Shown piece after piece: positions 18,868-29,650 of a stretch of DNA of 64,000 nt (the stretch's first letter is position 1; every line of letters starts with the position of its first letter). Below the pieces are notes generated by a model that searched no databases, was not told the origin of the DNA, and saw nothing but the letters and a program-made list of their open reading frames with translations. Made by a program: the position numbers and the translations under genes. The stretch spans positions 2,432,501 through 2,496,500 of the forward strand of contig NZ_CP015849.1 of NCBI RefSeq assembly GCF_001654495.1. Reading direction: 5' to 3'. The stretch is from Streptomyces sp. SAT1 (lineage in GTDB: Bacteria > Actinomycetota > Actinomycetes > Streptomycetales > Streptomycetaceae).

Positions 18868-19040
18868 GCGCCACCGGCACGAGGCGCGCGACGAGCGCCA
18901 CCGGGGCGAGCACCGCCGAGGCGGCCGGCCCGCTCGGGCGGGCCGGCCGCCGAACCAGTCCCTCCGACCGACCCCGCCCCCGCCCCCGCCGCCGTAGCCG
19001 CCCCAGCCGCCACAGCCGCCGTGCAGGAGTCTTGCGATGA
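18864..19040 (+). CDS. Possible small coupling ORF between permease and ATPase genes
   Basis: A 58-codon reading frame begins with an ATG that overlaps the permease stop (ATGA at 18864) and ends with a TGA that overlaps the ATPase ATG (ATGA at 19037). The product is low-complexity and Arg/Pro/Ser-rich, with no recognisable fold. The exact double overlap would let ribosomes pass from permease to ATPase, so it may be a translational bridge and not a functional protein. GC-rich DNA often produces such frames by chance, so it is offered as possible only. Confidence 0.3.
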   Translation: MSATGTRRATSATGASTAEAAGPLGRAGRRTSPSDRPRPRPRRRSRPSRHSRRAGVLR

Positions 19041-20002
19041 CGACGAACCCCACCCTCGCCGACCTGGCCCGGCGCGCCACCGAGGACCGCACCCGGCCCG
19101 CCTACGGCCATGACGCGCTGATCACCTGCGACCGGCTGGTCCGCATCTTCTCCGCCGACGGCGTGGAGGTGCAGGCCCTCCAGGGCCTCGACCTGCTGGT
19201 GCGCAAGGGCGAGCTGATGGCGCTCGTCGGCGCGTCCGGCAGCGGCAAGTCCACCCTCATGAACATCCTCGCCGGTCTGGACACGCCCACCGCGGGCGCG
19301 GCCCGGGTCGGTGACCACGACCTCCTCGCCATGACGGCCAAGGACCGGCTGCGCTACCGCCGCGAGGTCGTCGGCTTCGTCTGGCAGCAGACCTCCCGCA
19401 ACCTGCTGCCGTACCTGACCGCCGCGCAGAACGTCGCCCTGCCCATGCAGCTGGCCGGCGCCCGCGGCCTGGCTCGCCGCGCCAAGGCCGAACGCGCGCT
19501 GGAACTGCTGGAGCTGCTGGAGGTCGGCGACTGCCGCGACCGGCGCCCGCACCAGATGTCCGGCGGCCAGCAGCAGCGGGTCGCCATCGCGGTGGCCCTC
19601 GCCAACAACCCCTCGGTGCTGCTCGCCGACGAGCCCACCGGCGAACTCGACTCGCACACCGGCGAGCAGGTCTTCGCCGCCTTCCGCACCGCCAACGAAC
19701 GCCTGGGCACCACGATCGTCATCGTCACCCACGACCAGGCGGTGGCCACCGAGGTCCGCCGCACGGTCGCCATCCGCGACGGCCGCACCTCCACGGAGGT
19801 GCTGCGCCGCAGCGAGGTGGACGCCGCCACCGGCGACGAGCGGGTGGTCAGCCGCGAGTACGCCATGCTGGACCGGGCCGGCCGGCTCCAGCTGCCCGCC
19901 GACTACACCCAGACCCTCGGCATGCGCGACCGCGTCGCGCTGGAACTGGAGGAGGACCACATCGCGGTGTGGCCCGACGACAGCGACAGCGAACGGGCCT
20001 GA
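19037..20002 (+). CDS. ABC transporter ATP-binding protein (MacB/LolD-like)
   Basis: A 321-aa ATPase. Walker A is GASGSGKST, the signature is MSGGQQQR, Walker B is VLLADEPTGELD, and the switch His is in VTHDQ. The sequence after Walker A (MNILAGLDTPTAGAARVG) and the E-E-L helical region follow the MacB/LolD (o228) subfamily that partners FtsX-like permeases. The C-terminal 80 residues form an extra soluble tail. It is the third gene of the exporter operon and ends near a shared convergent terminator. Confidence 0.93.
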   Translation: MTTNPTLADLARRATEDRTRPAYGHDALITCDRLVRIFSADGVEVQALQGLDLLVRKGELMALVGASGSGKSTLMNILAGLDTPTAGAARVGDHDLLAMTAKDRLRYRREVVGFVWQQTSRNLLPYLTAAQNVALPMQLAGARGLARRAKAERALELLELLEVGDCRDRRPHQMSGGQQQRVAIAVALANNPSVLLADEPTGELDSHTGEQVFAAFRTANERLGTTIVIVTHDQAVATEVRRTVAIRDGRTSTEVLRRSEVDAATGDERVVSREYAMLDRAGRLQLPADYTQTLGMRDRVALELEEDHIAVWPDDSDSERA

Positions 20003-20055
20003 GCCCGCGCCGCGCCCGGCGGGACCGTCGGCCCGGTGCGCCGGACCGGGCTCAG
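19999..20055. terminator. Long inverted repeat between convergent genes
   Basis: CTGAGCCCG at 19999-20007 pairs with CGGGCTCAG at 20047-20055, with further GC-rich internal pairing. It lies between the exporter operon and the convergent hypothetical gene and includes both stop codons. Likely a bidirectional terminator. Confidence 0.45.
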
Positions 20056-20840
20056 CGGACGCTGACGCCCAGCGCGCCGAGCCCGGCCCGGCGCACCGCC
20101 ACCGACCCGAACGGGGTGCGCAGCCGGAGCCAGGCGCCCGAGGAGAACAGCGCGGGCCCGCCCGGCGCGGGCACGGCGGGGGTACCGGCCCCGGCCGAGA
20201 CGGCGGGCGGCGCGGGTGACGCGGGTGATACGGGTGCGGCCCCGGCTCCGGAGTCAGTGGTCCCCGTGGGCCCGGTGGTCGCGGTCCCGCGCAGGAAGCC
20301 CAGGGACTGCGCCGCGTGCACGGCCCGCACCGGCAGGGCGGTCTCGCCGACCGTCCGGGACCAGATCTCCCGCCCGATCCGGTCGAGCTCGGCGCGGGTG
20401 CGCCGCTCGGGCACCAGGCTCCCCGTACGGGAGCGGAACTCGGCGACGGCCGCCGACACCAGCGCGCGCAGCGCCTCGGCCGGGGGCAGCCCCGGCTCGC
20501 GCCGCCAGCCGCCGCGCGGCGGCAGCACGCCCGCCCACGGCGGCCCGGTCACCGCGGCCGGCACGACGCCCGTCGCGGCCTTCTCGTCGATGGACTCCAG
20601 CAGCTCGCCCGCGGAGACGGTCACGTCGAGCGTGGCGTCGAGACCGTCCTCGTAGGGCTTGGCGAGAGCCACCGCGCGCACCGCCAGCACCTCGAACGAC
20701 GCCGGCCGCCCGAACACCGCGAGCGCCGTCCCGGCCGCCTGGAGGCGGACGGCGGCGGCACGGTCGTAGTGCAGCAGCCGGGAGAGGAAGGCGGCGAGGT
20801 CGGCCGCCTCCGTCTCGTCGGCGAGGTGGAGCACCGTCAT
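20052..20840 (-). CDS. Conserved actinomycete hypothetical protein
   Basis: A 262-aa cytoplasmic protein with no known catalytic motif. The N-terminal part (MTVLHLADETEAADLAAFLSR) is compact and globular, followed by an ELLESIDEKAAT segment. The C-terminal third is Ala/Pro/Gly-rich. Start ATG 20840 overlaps the stop of the thioesterase upstream (ATGA), so the two are co-translated. The tight coupling of this protein to an acyl-CoA thioesterase just downstream of ettA looks conserved, but I cannot name a function. Confidence 0.75.
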   Translation of the reverse strand: MTVLHLADETEAADLAAFLSRLLHYDRAAAVRLQAAGTALAVFGRPASFEVLAVRAVALAKPYEDGLDATLDVTVSAGELLESIDEKAATGVVPAAVTGPPWAGVLPPRGGWRREPGLPPAEALRALVSAAVAEFRSRTGSLVPERRTRAELDRIGREIWSRTVGETALPVRAVHAAQSLGFLRGTATTGPTGTTDSGAGAAPVSPASPAPPAVSAGAGTPAVPAPGGPALFSSGAWLRLRTPFGSVAVRRAGLGALGVSVR

Positions 20841-21253
20841 GCGGCGACGGCCTCCTCCTCGGCCGTCTCGTCCCGGTACTCCCCGAGGAACTCGCGCTCC
20901 TCGGCGGTGAGCCGGCGCGGGCGCTGCGCCTCGAAGTCGAACGGCACGATCACCGTCGACGCCCGGACGTAGATCCGGTCGCCGTCCTTGACCTCGTAGC
21001 CGAGGGTGAAGGACGCCGCCCGGATCTCGGCCACCCACAGCTCGATGTCCACCGGCTCGTGCCGGTGGACGAGCTGCCGCTTGTAGTCGATCTCATGACG
21101 CGCCACCACGGACCCCTGCTGGAAATCCTTGTCCGGGCGGAACAGGAAATCGATGCGCGCCTCCTCCAGGTAGCGGAGGAACACCACGTTGTTGACGTGG
21201 CCGTAGGCGTCCATGTCCGCCCAGCGCAGCGGGCAGCGGTATGTGTGGCGCAT
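20837..21253 (-). CDS. Acyl-CoA thioesterase, hot-dog fold (4HBT)
   Basis: A 138-aa single-domain hot-dog thioesterase. The diagnostic RWADMDAYGHVNNVVFLRYLEEAR segment carries the catalytic Asp and the GHVNN loop of the 4-hydroxybenzoyl-CoA thioesterase/YbgC/FadM group. Start ATG 21253 lies 9 bp after the EttA stop with only a weak Shine-Dalgarno, so it is probably read from the ettA transcript. The product would hydrolyse medium or long acyl-CoAs in the cytoplasm; the exact substrate is not evident. Confidence 0.9.
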   Translation of the reverse strand: MRHTYRCPLRWADMDAYGHVNNVVFLRYLEEARIDFLFRPDKDFQQGSVVARHEIDYKRQLVHRHEPVDIELWVAEIRAASFTLGYEVKDGDRIYVRASTVIVPFDFEAQRPRRLTAEEREFLGEYRDETAEEEAVAA

Positions 21254-21262
21254 CTGCTTCGA

Positions 21263-22927
<1,665 letters not shown>

Positions 22928-23134
22928 GAGAAACCGTCCGGCAGCTTGAAACTGGCAGTGGGCAGATACACCCCATCTTGCCGTACGGCCACCCCTGCGC
23001 GGAAACGCGTCAGGTTGTGGGGCTCTGACCTGGGGGTTCGCCGGTGACGACCGGAGGCTGAGGGCGGCCGGCCCGGTGGACGTCGCCCTGTCCACAGGGG
23101 TCCCACGCCGTACCGGCGCCTTCCGGGAGGACAG

Positions 23135-23584
23135 ATGCAATGGTCGACGATCGCCGCGACAGCCGTGGGCACCGTGCTCGGGGTCGTCGCCACCCTCGCC
23201 GCCGATCACGTCCGATGGCGACGCGACAGGGCGGAACACGACCGTGAGACGTTGCGCACCGCGTGCACGGAGTACCTGTCGGCCCTTTCCAGAGCCAGGG
23301 ACGCGTTCTCCCGGACGGCCCCTTCCCCGGACCGTGTCGGCAAGGGACACGTCGCGATCGGCGAACACGGCGTGTACGCGGCACAGCAGCAACTGGAACT
23401 GGTGGCCCGCCGGAGGCTCGTCGACAGCGCCGGCCGCACCACCCTCGGCGTCCTCGACTTCCATGACGCGGTGGCCGCGGGACACGCCCCGGACTCACCG
23501 GAGTACGTCCACGCCTGGCGAGCAGTCGGCCGGGCCCGTACAGCGCTGATCGAAGAGATGCGGGCCGCCCTCCGCCGGACCTGA
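23135..23584 (+). CDS. Small membrane-anchored hypothetical protein
   Basis: A 149-aa protein. One N-terminal helix (TIAATAVGTVLGVVATLAA) anchors a mostly helical, Arg/Glu-rich cytoplasmic domain containing an RTACTEYLSALSRARDAF segment. GGGAGG lies just before ATG 23135. This type of small one-helix protein is common in Streptomyces and has no assigned function. It is transcribed away from ettA and is not obviously linked to the next gene. Confidence 0.7.
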   Translation: MQWSTIAATAVGTVLGVVATLAADHVRWRRDRAEHDRETLRTACTEYLSALSRARDAFSRTAPSPDRVGKGHVAIGEHGVYAAQQQLELVARRRLVDSAGRTTLGVLDFHDAVAAGHAPDSPEYVHAWRAVGRARTALIEEMRAALRRT

Positions 23585-23692
23585 GGCTCCCCCCCCGGCC
23601 GGTCCTGGGCGGATACGCGGCAGCCCGGGACGCCTGACCGGGGGCCCTGGTGACGGCCAGGACTCGCCGCCCGGCCGGGCTATCGTGCCGCT

Positions 23693-24223
23693 GTGACCAG
23701 CGCAGCGGAGCGTCCCCTCCTCTTCCTCGACGTCGACGGCCCGCTCATCCCCTTCGGATCGCCGAACGCCCCGCCGCAGGCCGCCGCCCCACCCGCCCGG
23801 CCCGGGGGGAACCCGCTGCTGGACCGGCTGGACCCCGGCATCGGACCACGCCTCCTGGCCCTGGGCTGCACGCTCGTCTGGGCCACGACATGGACGCAGG
23901 ACGCGAACGAGACCGTCGCCCCGCTCCTCGGCCTGCCGCGGCTTCCCGTGGTGCAGTGGCCGGCCACCGACCCGGGCGACGGTCCCCGGGGCCTGCACTG
24001 GAAGACCCGGGCCCTGGTCGAGTGGGCCGACGGCCGGACGTTCGTCTGGCTCGACGACGAGATCACCGCCATGGACCACACCTGGGTCACCGCACAGCAC
24101 CCGGGCCAGTCCCTGCTGCATCGCGTTGACCCGGCCAGGGGACTGGCTGACACCGACTTCCACGCAGTCGCGGGCTGGCTCGCCACCGTGGGCCACCCAC
24201 CGGGCCGACCGACTACGCGGTGA
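23693..24223 (+). CDS. HAD-superfamily phosphohydrolase-like protein
   Basis: A 176-aa protein. It opens with LLFLDVDGPLIPF, a HAD motif I with both aspartates. A TLVWATTWTQDAN segment supplies the motif II Thr and VWLDDEITAMD the acidic motif IV. There is no large cap domain. It resembles the small HAD proteins of Streptomyces annotated as HAD domain-containing, whose substrates are unknown. Start GTG 23693 is close to the only reasonable N-terminus. Confidence 0.8.
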   Translation: MTSAAERPLLFLDVDGPLIPFGSPNAPPQAAAPPARPGGNPLLDRLDPGIGPRLLALGCTLVWATTWTQDANETVAPLLGLPRLPVVQWPATDPGDGPRGLHWKTRALVEWADGRTFVWLDDEITAMDHTWVTAQHPGQSLLHRVDPARGLADTDFHAVAGWLATVGHPPGRPTTR

Positions 24224-24270
24224 TGTCCGAACGGTCCTCTCTCCCCCGAGGGCCGAGGTACAGGAATGCT

Positions 24271-24296
24271 GCCGTGCCCGGCCGACCGGGCACGGC
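24271..24296. terminator. Convergent hairpin terminator
   Basis: An 11-bp perfect stem (GCCGTGCCCGG / CCGGGCACGGC) with loop CCGA. It lies between the HAD gene stop and the convergent hypothetical gene stop. Confidence 0.7.
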
Positions 24297-24298
24297 CC

Positions 24299-24730
24299 TC
24301 AGGGAATCGGAATGAAAGCAGGTTCGATACCCAACGCCGTGACGCCCTCGCGCACGACGCGGTCGAACTGCCTTAGCTCCGCCACGAGGGAGTCCCAGGT
24401 GACGGGTGAGGTCCGGAAGTCCGGAGCGAAAGCGGAGCCGATCCGCCAACCCCCGCGGGTATCCACGATGCGGATCAGCCCCTTCTCCGCCTGCATCGAG
24501 TCGAGTTCGAAGTCGTCGTGTCCGGCAGCCGGGCTCTGGAGCCACAGCGCCAAGTGGTACGCCAGCTCGGCCACCGGGAACTGCTCCTCGCGCCACAGCA
24601 CCCGCTCGTTCTCCCGAACGGACAGCTCTGCCTCGATGTCGAGGAGCACTACCTCCAGGGGTGCCTCCTGCGGAGCGAGACCACGCCGCGGCAGATCCGA
24701 CAGTCCGAAATTGCGGCAGACGAACCGCAC
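24299..24730 (-). CDS. Hypothetical protein, immunity-like small globular protein
   Basis: A 143-aa soluble acidic protein, not recognised with certainty. GTG 24730 is preferred because GGAGG lies seven bases upstream on the minus strand; the ATG seven codons earlier has no Shine-Dalgarno. Visible segments include VRFVCRNFGLSDLPRRG, LLDIEAELSV and AELAYHLALWLQS. It has no signal peptide, helix-turn-helix or catalytic motif. Families of this size with this type of sequence occur singly across Streptomyces. Confidence 0.7.
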   Translation of the reverse strand: MRFVCRNFGLSDLPRRGLAPQEAPLEVVLLDIEAELSVRENERVLWREEQFPVAELAYHLALWLQSPAAGHDDFELDSMQAEKGLIRIVDTRGGWRIGSAFAPDFRTSPVTWDSLVAELRQFDRVVREGVTALGIEPAFIPIP

Positions 24731-24804
24731 CGGCCAGCCTCCATCATCCATCCCGAATGCGGGAATGGGCCGTTGGGATGAGCCCCGCCCGGATCCGGAT
24801 CCGG

Positions 24805-26280
24805 TCAGTCCTGGGTGGTCCGCTTCTTGTGGAGGATGCTCAGGGCCGTGGCGCCGAGGACCAGGAGGCTGAGGCCGATGGCGGCGATCAGGGGGGTGGT
24901 GTCGGAGCCGCCGGTGGCGGCGAGGTCGGGGGTGGTGGGGACGTTGCCGGCGGTGACGGGGGTGGGGGCCGGGGCCGGTTCGTCGAGGGTCTGGGTCTTG
25001 GTGCCGACCGCGGCGCCCTGGGTCTTGCAGTCGAGGACGCCGGTGAAACGCTGGGCGCGGCCGTCGGGACCCACGAGGGTGAAGTCGTAGGCCTGGTCCT
25101 CCTGGAGGGGGATCGCGATGGTGCGGGTGGCACCCGCGGGGACGCTGTGGGCGGCGCCCATCAGGTCGAAGGTGTACGGCTGGTCGCCCTTGTTGGTCAC
25201 GCGGATGTCCAGGGTGCCCTCGGCGCAGTTCTTCTCGGCGGACAGGGCCGGTATCGGGCCGTGCTCGCCCCAGGTGGCGACGGCGGTCGCGGAGACCGTG
25301 GACTCGCTGGAGCCGGCCAGGATCTGGGTCTGGCTGCGGCTGTCGGAGGTGAAGGCGCGGCCGACCGGCACGGTGGTGGAGGCCTGGACGGTCAGTTCGG
25401 CGGAGCCCGCCGCGGCGTCCGGGGTCCGGGGGGTGCCGTCGGTGCTCTCGGCCGAGTCGGTGGCGTCGGTGGTGCCCGTGGGGCTCTTGGGGATGTCGAA
25501 GTAGAGGGGGGTGCCGTTCTTCGCGGTGGTGACCGGCTTGCCGTCCTTGCCGACGATCCGTACTCCGCCGGCGTCGGCGGGGGGCGACACCGTCACGCTG
25601 CTCGCGCCGGTGCGCACGGTGACCGGGCCCAGCCGTCCGCCGGGGCGGCCGGAGACGGCGGGCGGGTCCAGGCTGAGCGAGGCGCTCGGTTCCGCCTCGT
25701 CGCGGGCGCTGCGCTGGAGGTAGTCGGCGAGCTTCTCGGCGCGGGAGTCGACGGCGTCGACGCGGGCGCCGTCGGAGTAGCGCCAGATCGCCACCTGGGT
25801 GCCCGCCGCCGCGTCCTGCTCGGTGAGGTTCCTGACCCCGGCCTTGGCGGCGAGCGCCGCGAGGTCGTTCACCTGGGGGTAGGAGTGCGCCAGGATCCAG
25901 CGGATCTTCCCGGTGTTCTTGTTGGCGCCGAGGGAGGTGCCGCTCCAGGGAGTCTCCTGGTACTTGGCGTCCTTCTGCGTGGGGTTGTGGATGTCGACAC
26001 AGTACGTCTGGAGCATGCCGCCGCCGTCCACGGCCATCTCGAACAGCCCCGCGGAGATCTGGTGGTTACCGCTCTCGTCGCGCAGGACGGCGGCACCGTA
26101 CGTCTTCAGGCCGCCCATCGTGGCGGTGGCCCCGCCCTGGCTCTGCGGCCTGCCGTCGGCGGTCGCCGGGCCGGCGGTGGCCAGCACGGCGGCGACGGCG
26201 AGTCCGGACGCCAGCGTCGTGGCGGCGAGACGGGCCGCCCCTCGCCCGCGCGCGGACCGCGCAGAGTACGAAGCACACAC
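24805..26280 (-). CDS. Sortase-anchored surface protein with Cys-Gln thioester domain (TED)
   Basis: A 491-aa secreted protein. GTG 26280 has GGAGGGG with ideal spacing; longer upstream frames have none. The signal peptide has an Arg-rich n-region, a hydrophobic core (LAATTLASGLAVAAVLA) and a TADG cleavage site. The TED carries the Cys in TYCVDIHNPTQ and the Gln in AAGTQVAIWRYSDG; these form an internal Cys-Gln thioester able to bond covalently to host or surface amines. A Pro/Thr-rich stalk with one or two Ig-like domains follows. The C-terminus has the class E sortase-type signal LAATGG, a hydrophobic helix and a basic tail. It is a likely adhesin. Confidence 0.88.
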   Translation of the reverse strand: MCASYSARSARGRGAARLAATTLASGLAVAAVLATAGPATADGRPQSQGGATATMGGLKTYGAAVLRDESGNHQISAGLFEMAVDGGGMLQTYCVDIHNPTQKDAKYQETPWSGTSLGANKNTGKIRWILAHSYPQVNDLAALAAKAGVRNLTEQDAAAGTQVAIWRYSDGARVDAVDSRAEKLADYLQRSARDEAEPSASLSLDPPAVSGRPGGRLGPVTVRTGASSVTVSPPADAGGVRIVGKDGKPVTTAKNGTPLYFDIPKSPTGTTDATDSAESTDGTPRTPDAAAGSAELTVQASTTVPVGRAFTSDSRSQTQILAGSSESTVSATAVATWGEHGPIPALSAEKNCAEGTLDIRVTNKGDQPYTFDLMGAAHSVPAGATRTIAIPLQEDQAYDFTLVGPDGRAQRFTGVLDCKTQGAAVGTKTQTLDEPAPAPTPVTAGNVPTTPDLAATGGSDTTPLIAAIGLSLLVLGATALSILHKKRTTQD

Positions 26281-26539
26281 AGAATTCCCCTCCGAGCAGG
26301 ACCCGTTCACGTGGGGGTGCGGTCCCACCAGCAGAATCTCCAAGCCCATGAGCTACGTTCGGCATCCTAAGGACCCCTCGCACCGGCACTTGCTGTCAGG
26401 TCGTCAGGGGCCCGATCCGAATCGGAATCGTTATCGCCGCCACCGCCGACGAGCAGGGCTTATCGACAAATCAACCCGGCTCGCGGGCGGAGGGCGGGCC
26501 CGGACGGACCTCGGCGGGGCCGGGGGCCGCGGCCTGCCG

Positions 26540-27055
26540 TCATGCCACCGCGGCCGGCTCCCGGTCCTGCTCCCGGCCCTGTTCACGCTCCTGCGGCTCC
26601 GGACCCGATCGCTGTCGTGGCTGTGCGCGCGGTGCCGGATCCGGGGTCTCCCAAGAAGGTTCGGGGCGCGGCGGCTCCGCGGGCGCGGCCTGCTCCGGGC
26701 GGCCCGAGCGGCGGAACGCCGACGTACCCCGCGCCAGGTCGTGGCCGATGGCCGTGGCGTCGATGTCGGCCCAGGTCCTGCTGGTGCCGTCGCGGGTCTC
26801 CGTCCGTACTTTCAGGCGGCCCTGCACGAGCACGGGGTCGCCCACGTTCAGCGAGGCCATCGTGTTGGTGGCGAGCTGGCGGTTGGCCCACACCGTGAAG
26901 AAGTTGGTGTGGCCGTCCGTCCAGGTGTTCTTCTCCCGGTCCCAGTAGCGCGCGGTGACCGCGAGGCGGAACCTCGCCGAGGCGCCCGCGGCCGGTTCGC
27001 GGTACACCGGCTGGGTCGCCACGTTGCCGACCACGCAGACCGTCGTCTCGTTCAT
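26540..27055 (-). CDS. ssbB: Second single-stranded DNA-binding protein (SsbB-like)
   Basis: A 171-aa protein with an OB-fold typical of SSB: NETTVCVVGNVATQPVYR, RFRLAVTARYWD and FFTVWANRQLATNTMASLNVGDPVLVQGRL. The C-terminal tail is Pro/Glu/Arg-rich and does not end in the acidic DDDIPF-type tip of SsbA. This matches Streptomyces SsbB, which acts in chromosome segregation during sporulation. GGAGGGA precedes ATG 27055. From memory, S. coelicolor ssbB lies in the same neighbourhood just before the chaplin/tyrosinase region, which supports the symbol. Confidence 0.88.
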   Translation of the reverse strand: MNETTVCVVGNVATQPVYREPAAGASARFRLAVTARYWDREKNTWTDGHTNFFTVWANRQLATNTMASLNVGDPVLVQGRLKVRTETRDGTSRTWADIDATAIGHDLARGTSAFRRSGRPEQAAPAEPPRPEPSWETPDPAPRAQPRQRSGPEPQEREQGREQDREPAAVA

Positions 27056-27310
27056 CGTCTGTCCCTCCCTCGCCCGGCCTTCCGGTCCGGGCGGACACCC
27101 GCACGGGCCCGTCCCGTACGGCTGCGTCCGCCGCATCCGCTGCGGCTCGCCGCGCCGACCGCTTCCGTCGCGATCGCCGCGGCACCAGACTGCCGCCGCC
27201 GGGACGAGTCCGCCGGGCCCTGTGGAGCACCGCCCGCCTGTGGACAACCCGCTCACCCGATCGGGTACCGAGTGCCTTCCGGCCCCGCCAGGACTCCGCT
27301 CACCGCCCGC

Positions 27311-29647
27311 TCACCGCCCGCTCGCCCCCGCCACCCGGGCGTACTGCTCCCGCACCTCCCGGTACCGCAGCAGTTCCGACGCCACCGGATCCAGCACCCG
27401 GGCCCGTCCGCACCCCGCGGCGGCCTCCCGCAGCCGGCGTTCGGCCTCCTGCCCGTATCTGCGGGCCGGGCCGCGGGCCGCGATGCGGCAGCTCCACTCC
27501 ACGATGGGGCCGCCGACGATCCCGGCGATCATCAGCAGCACCGGCACACCGAGGTTCGGGGACAGGACACCGGCGATCTGGCCAACCAGCCACAGGCCGC
27601 CGACCACCTGGAGGATGGTCATCGACGCCTGCGCCATGACCGCCGCGGGCCACCAGCCCGGCCGCGGCGGACGGCCCGGGGGCAGACCGGCCCGCGCCGC
27701 GAGTTCGTCCAGGGCCTCGGACAGCCCCTGGGCCCCGCGCACCGCGGCCTCGCGCACCGCCTGCGCCCAGGGCGCGGGCAGTCCGGCCGCCGCCCGTTCG
27801 GCCACCGTGCGCACCGCCTGTTCGACGCGCTGGCGCGCGGTGGCCTCCTCGTCGGGCTGCGCGCGCACCGGCAGCCGGCCCGTGGGGGGCTCGCGCCGGT
27901 CCTGGTACCAGCGCCACAGCCGCAGCCAGGGCGTACCGCACGCGCGCCCGGCGTTGCGCAGCCAGGCGCGTTCGGCCGCCTCGCCCGCCGCGGTGGCGCC
28001 CACCGCGTCCGCGAGGCGGGCCGCGAACTCCTCGCGCGCCTCCTCGCTCAGCCCGGCCCGCCGCCGGGTGTCGTACACCGGCCGGAGCCGGTCCGCCGCC
28101 GCGTCGACGTCGGCCGCGACCCGGCGCGCGGCGGCCCCGCGTTCGGCCACGAACTGGCCGAGCGACTCGCGCAGTTCCGGGATGCCGTCCCCGGTGAGCG
28201 CGGACAGGGCGAGCACGGTCGCGCCCGGTTCGCCGTACTCCCCGAGGGCTACGCCGTCCTCGTCGAGCAGCCGCCGCAGGTCGTCGAGGACCTGGTCGGC
28301 GGCCTCGCCGGGGAGCCGGTCGACCTGGTTGAGGACGACGAACATGACCTCCGCGTGGCCCGCGAGGGGACGCAGATAGCGCTCGTGGAGGACGGCGTCG
28401 GCGTACTTCTCCGGGTCGACGACCCAGATGACCGCGTCGACGAGCCCGAGGATGCGGTCCACGTGCTCGCGGTGCTGCACGGCGGCCGAGTCGTGGTCGG
28501 GCAGGTCGACCAGGACCAGGCCGCGCAGTTGCGGGTCGGCGTCCGGGCCCTGCACGGGGCGCCTGCGCAGCCGGCCGGGAATGCCGAGGCGGTCGATGAG
28601 GCTCGCGGCGCCGTCGCTCCAACTGCACGCGATGGGGGCGGCGGTGGTCGGCCTACGCACCCCCGTCTCCGAGATCGCCACGCCCGCGAGGGCGTTGAAC
28701 AGCTGCGACTTGCCGCTGCCGGTGGCGCCCGCGAGGGCGACGACGGTGTGCTGCCCGGACAGTCGGCGGCGCGCCGCCGCTTCGTCGAGCACGCGCCCCG
28801 CCTCGGCGAGGGTGCGGCTGTCCAGCCGGGTGCGGGACAGCCCGACGAGTTCGCGCAGCGCGTCCAGCCGCGACCGCAGCGGCCCGTCGTAGGCGAGCGG
28901 CGGCACGGGCAGCGTCCGGGCGGGCCGGGGGTCCACGTGCACGAGGTCGGCGGCGCTCGTGCCCGTGCCGGTGCCGGTCTCGGTGACCCGGCGCGCGATC
29001 AGCCCGTCGTCCCAGGCCCCGGACCCGGACCCGTCGGCGCCGCCGCGGCCCGGGGCGTCGCCCTCCCTGCCGTGCGGGTGCCGGTCGTCGTCCCGCACGC
29101 GCGCGTGCGTCTCGTCGTCCCTCACGCGCGCGTGCCGCTCGTCGTCGTGCCCGCGCGCGTACCGCTCGTCCCGGCTCGCCTGCCGCGCGAGCGCGGTGGC
29201 GGCGGTCCTGCCGTCCGCGCCGCTCCTGCTGTCCGCACCGTCCCTGTCCTCCCTGCCGCCGCCACTGCCCTCACCGGCCGGGGCGGCTTCGGCGGACCGG
29301 CCCGCCGGAACACCGCCACCACCCCCGCCGACGCCACCACTGCCACCATCCCCGCCGACGCCACCGCTGCCACCGCGACCGCCACTGCCGCCACGGGCCT
29401 CGCCCCGGCCCGGATCGGGCCGCCCCGCACCGGGCCGCCCGGCCTCCCGCCCCGGCGCGTCCCGCGCCCCGTACCTGCCGCTGGACACCGCGCCCGCACC
29501 CGGGCCCGCTCCCCCGCCCGGCCCCGCCGCGCCCTGCGCGCCCTCCGTACCCTCCGCGCCCTCCGCGGCGTCGGCGTGCTCCGCACGGCCGGTGCGCGGG
29601 GCGCGTGCGGTGTGTTCCGTTCGGTCCTGATCAGTGACGGCGGTCAC
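27311..29647 (-). CDS. Dynamin-like/YfjP-family GTPase with membrane helices
   Basis: A 778-aa protein. The first 260 residues are low-complexity (Gly/Ala, then Arg/Asp-rich). The G domain has the P-loop GATGSGKSQ, the switch segment RRPTTAAPIACSW, VLVDLPDHDS as G3 and LNQVDRL as G4. The C-terminal half has a pair of hydrophobic helices (LQVVGGLWLVGQIAGVLS and VPVLLMIAGIVGG) followed by a helical tail. It is a membrane-associated bacterial GTPase of the dynamin/YfjP group. It begins a few bases downstream of the second GTPase gene; in actinomycetes such adjacent pairs act together, for example in sporulation septation. The similarity to dynamin A/B is inferred. Confidence 0.82.
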   Translation of the reverse strand: MTAVTDQDRTEHTARAPRTGRAEHADAAEGAEGTEGAQGAAGPGGGAGPGAGAVSSGRYGARDAPGREAGRPGAGRPDPGRGEARGGSGGRGGSGGVGGDGGSGGVGGGGGGVPAGRSAEAAPAGEGSGGGREDRDGADSRSGADGRTAATALARQASRDERYARGHDDERHARVRDDETHARVRDDDRHPHGREGDAPGRGGADGSGSGAWDDGLIARRVTETGTGTGTSAADLVHVDPRPARTLPVPPLAYDGPLRSRLDALRELVGLSRTRLDSRTLAEAGRVLDEAAARRRLSGQHTVVALAGATGSGKSQLFNALAGVAISETGVRRPTTAAPIACSWSDGAASLIDRLGIPGRLRRRPVQGPDADPQLRGLVLVDLPDHDSAAVQHREHVDRILGLVDAVIWVVDPEKYADAVLHERYLRPLAGHAEVMFVVLNQVDRLPGEAADQVLDDLRRLLDEDGVALGEYGEPGATVLALSALTGDGIPELRESLGQFVAERGAAARRVAADVDAAADRLRPVYDTRRRAGLSEEAREEFAARLADAVGATAAGEAAERAWLRNAGRACGTPWLRLWRWYQDRREPPTGRLPVRAQPDEEATARQRVEQAVRTVAERAAAGLPAPWAQAVREAAVRGAQGLSEALDELAARAGLPPGRPPRPGWWPAAVMAQASMTILQVVGGLWLVGQIAGVLSPNLGVPVLLMIAGIVGGPIVEWSCRIAARGPARRYGQEAERRLREAAAGCGRARVLDPVASELLRYREVREQYARVAGASGR

Positions 29648-29650
29648 CGG

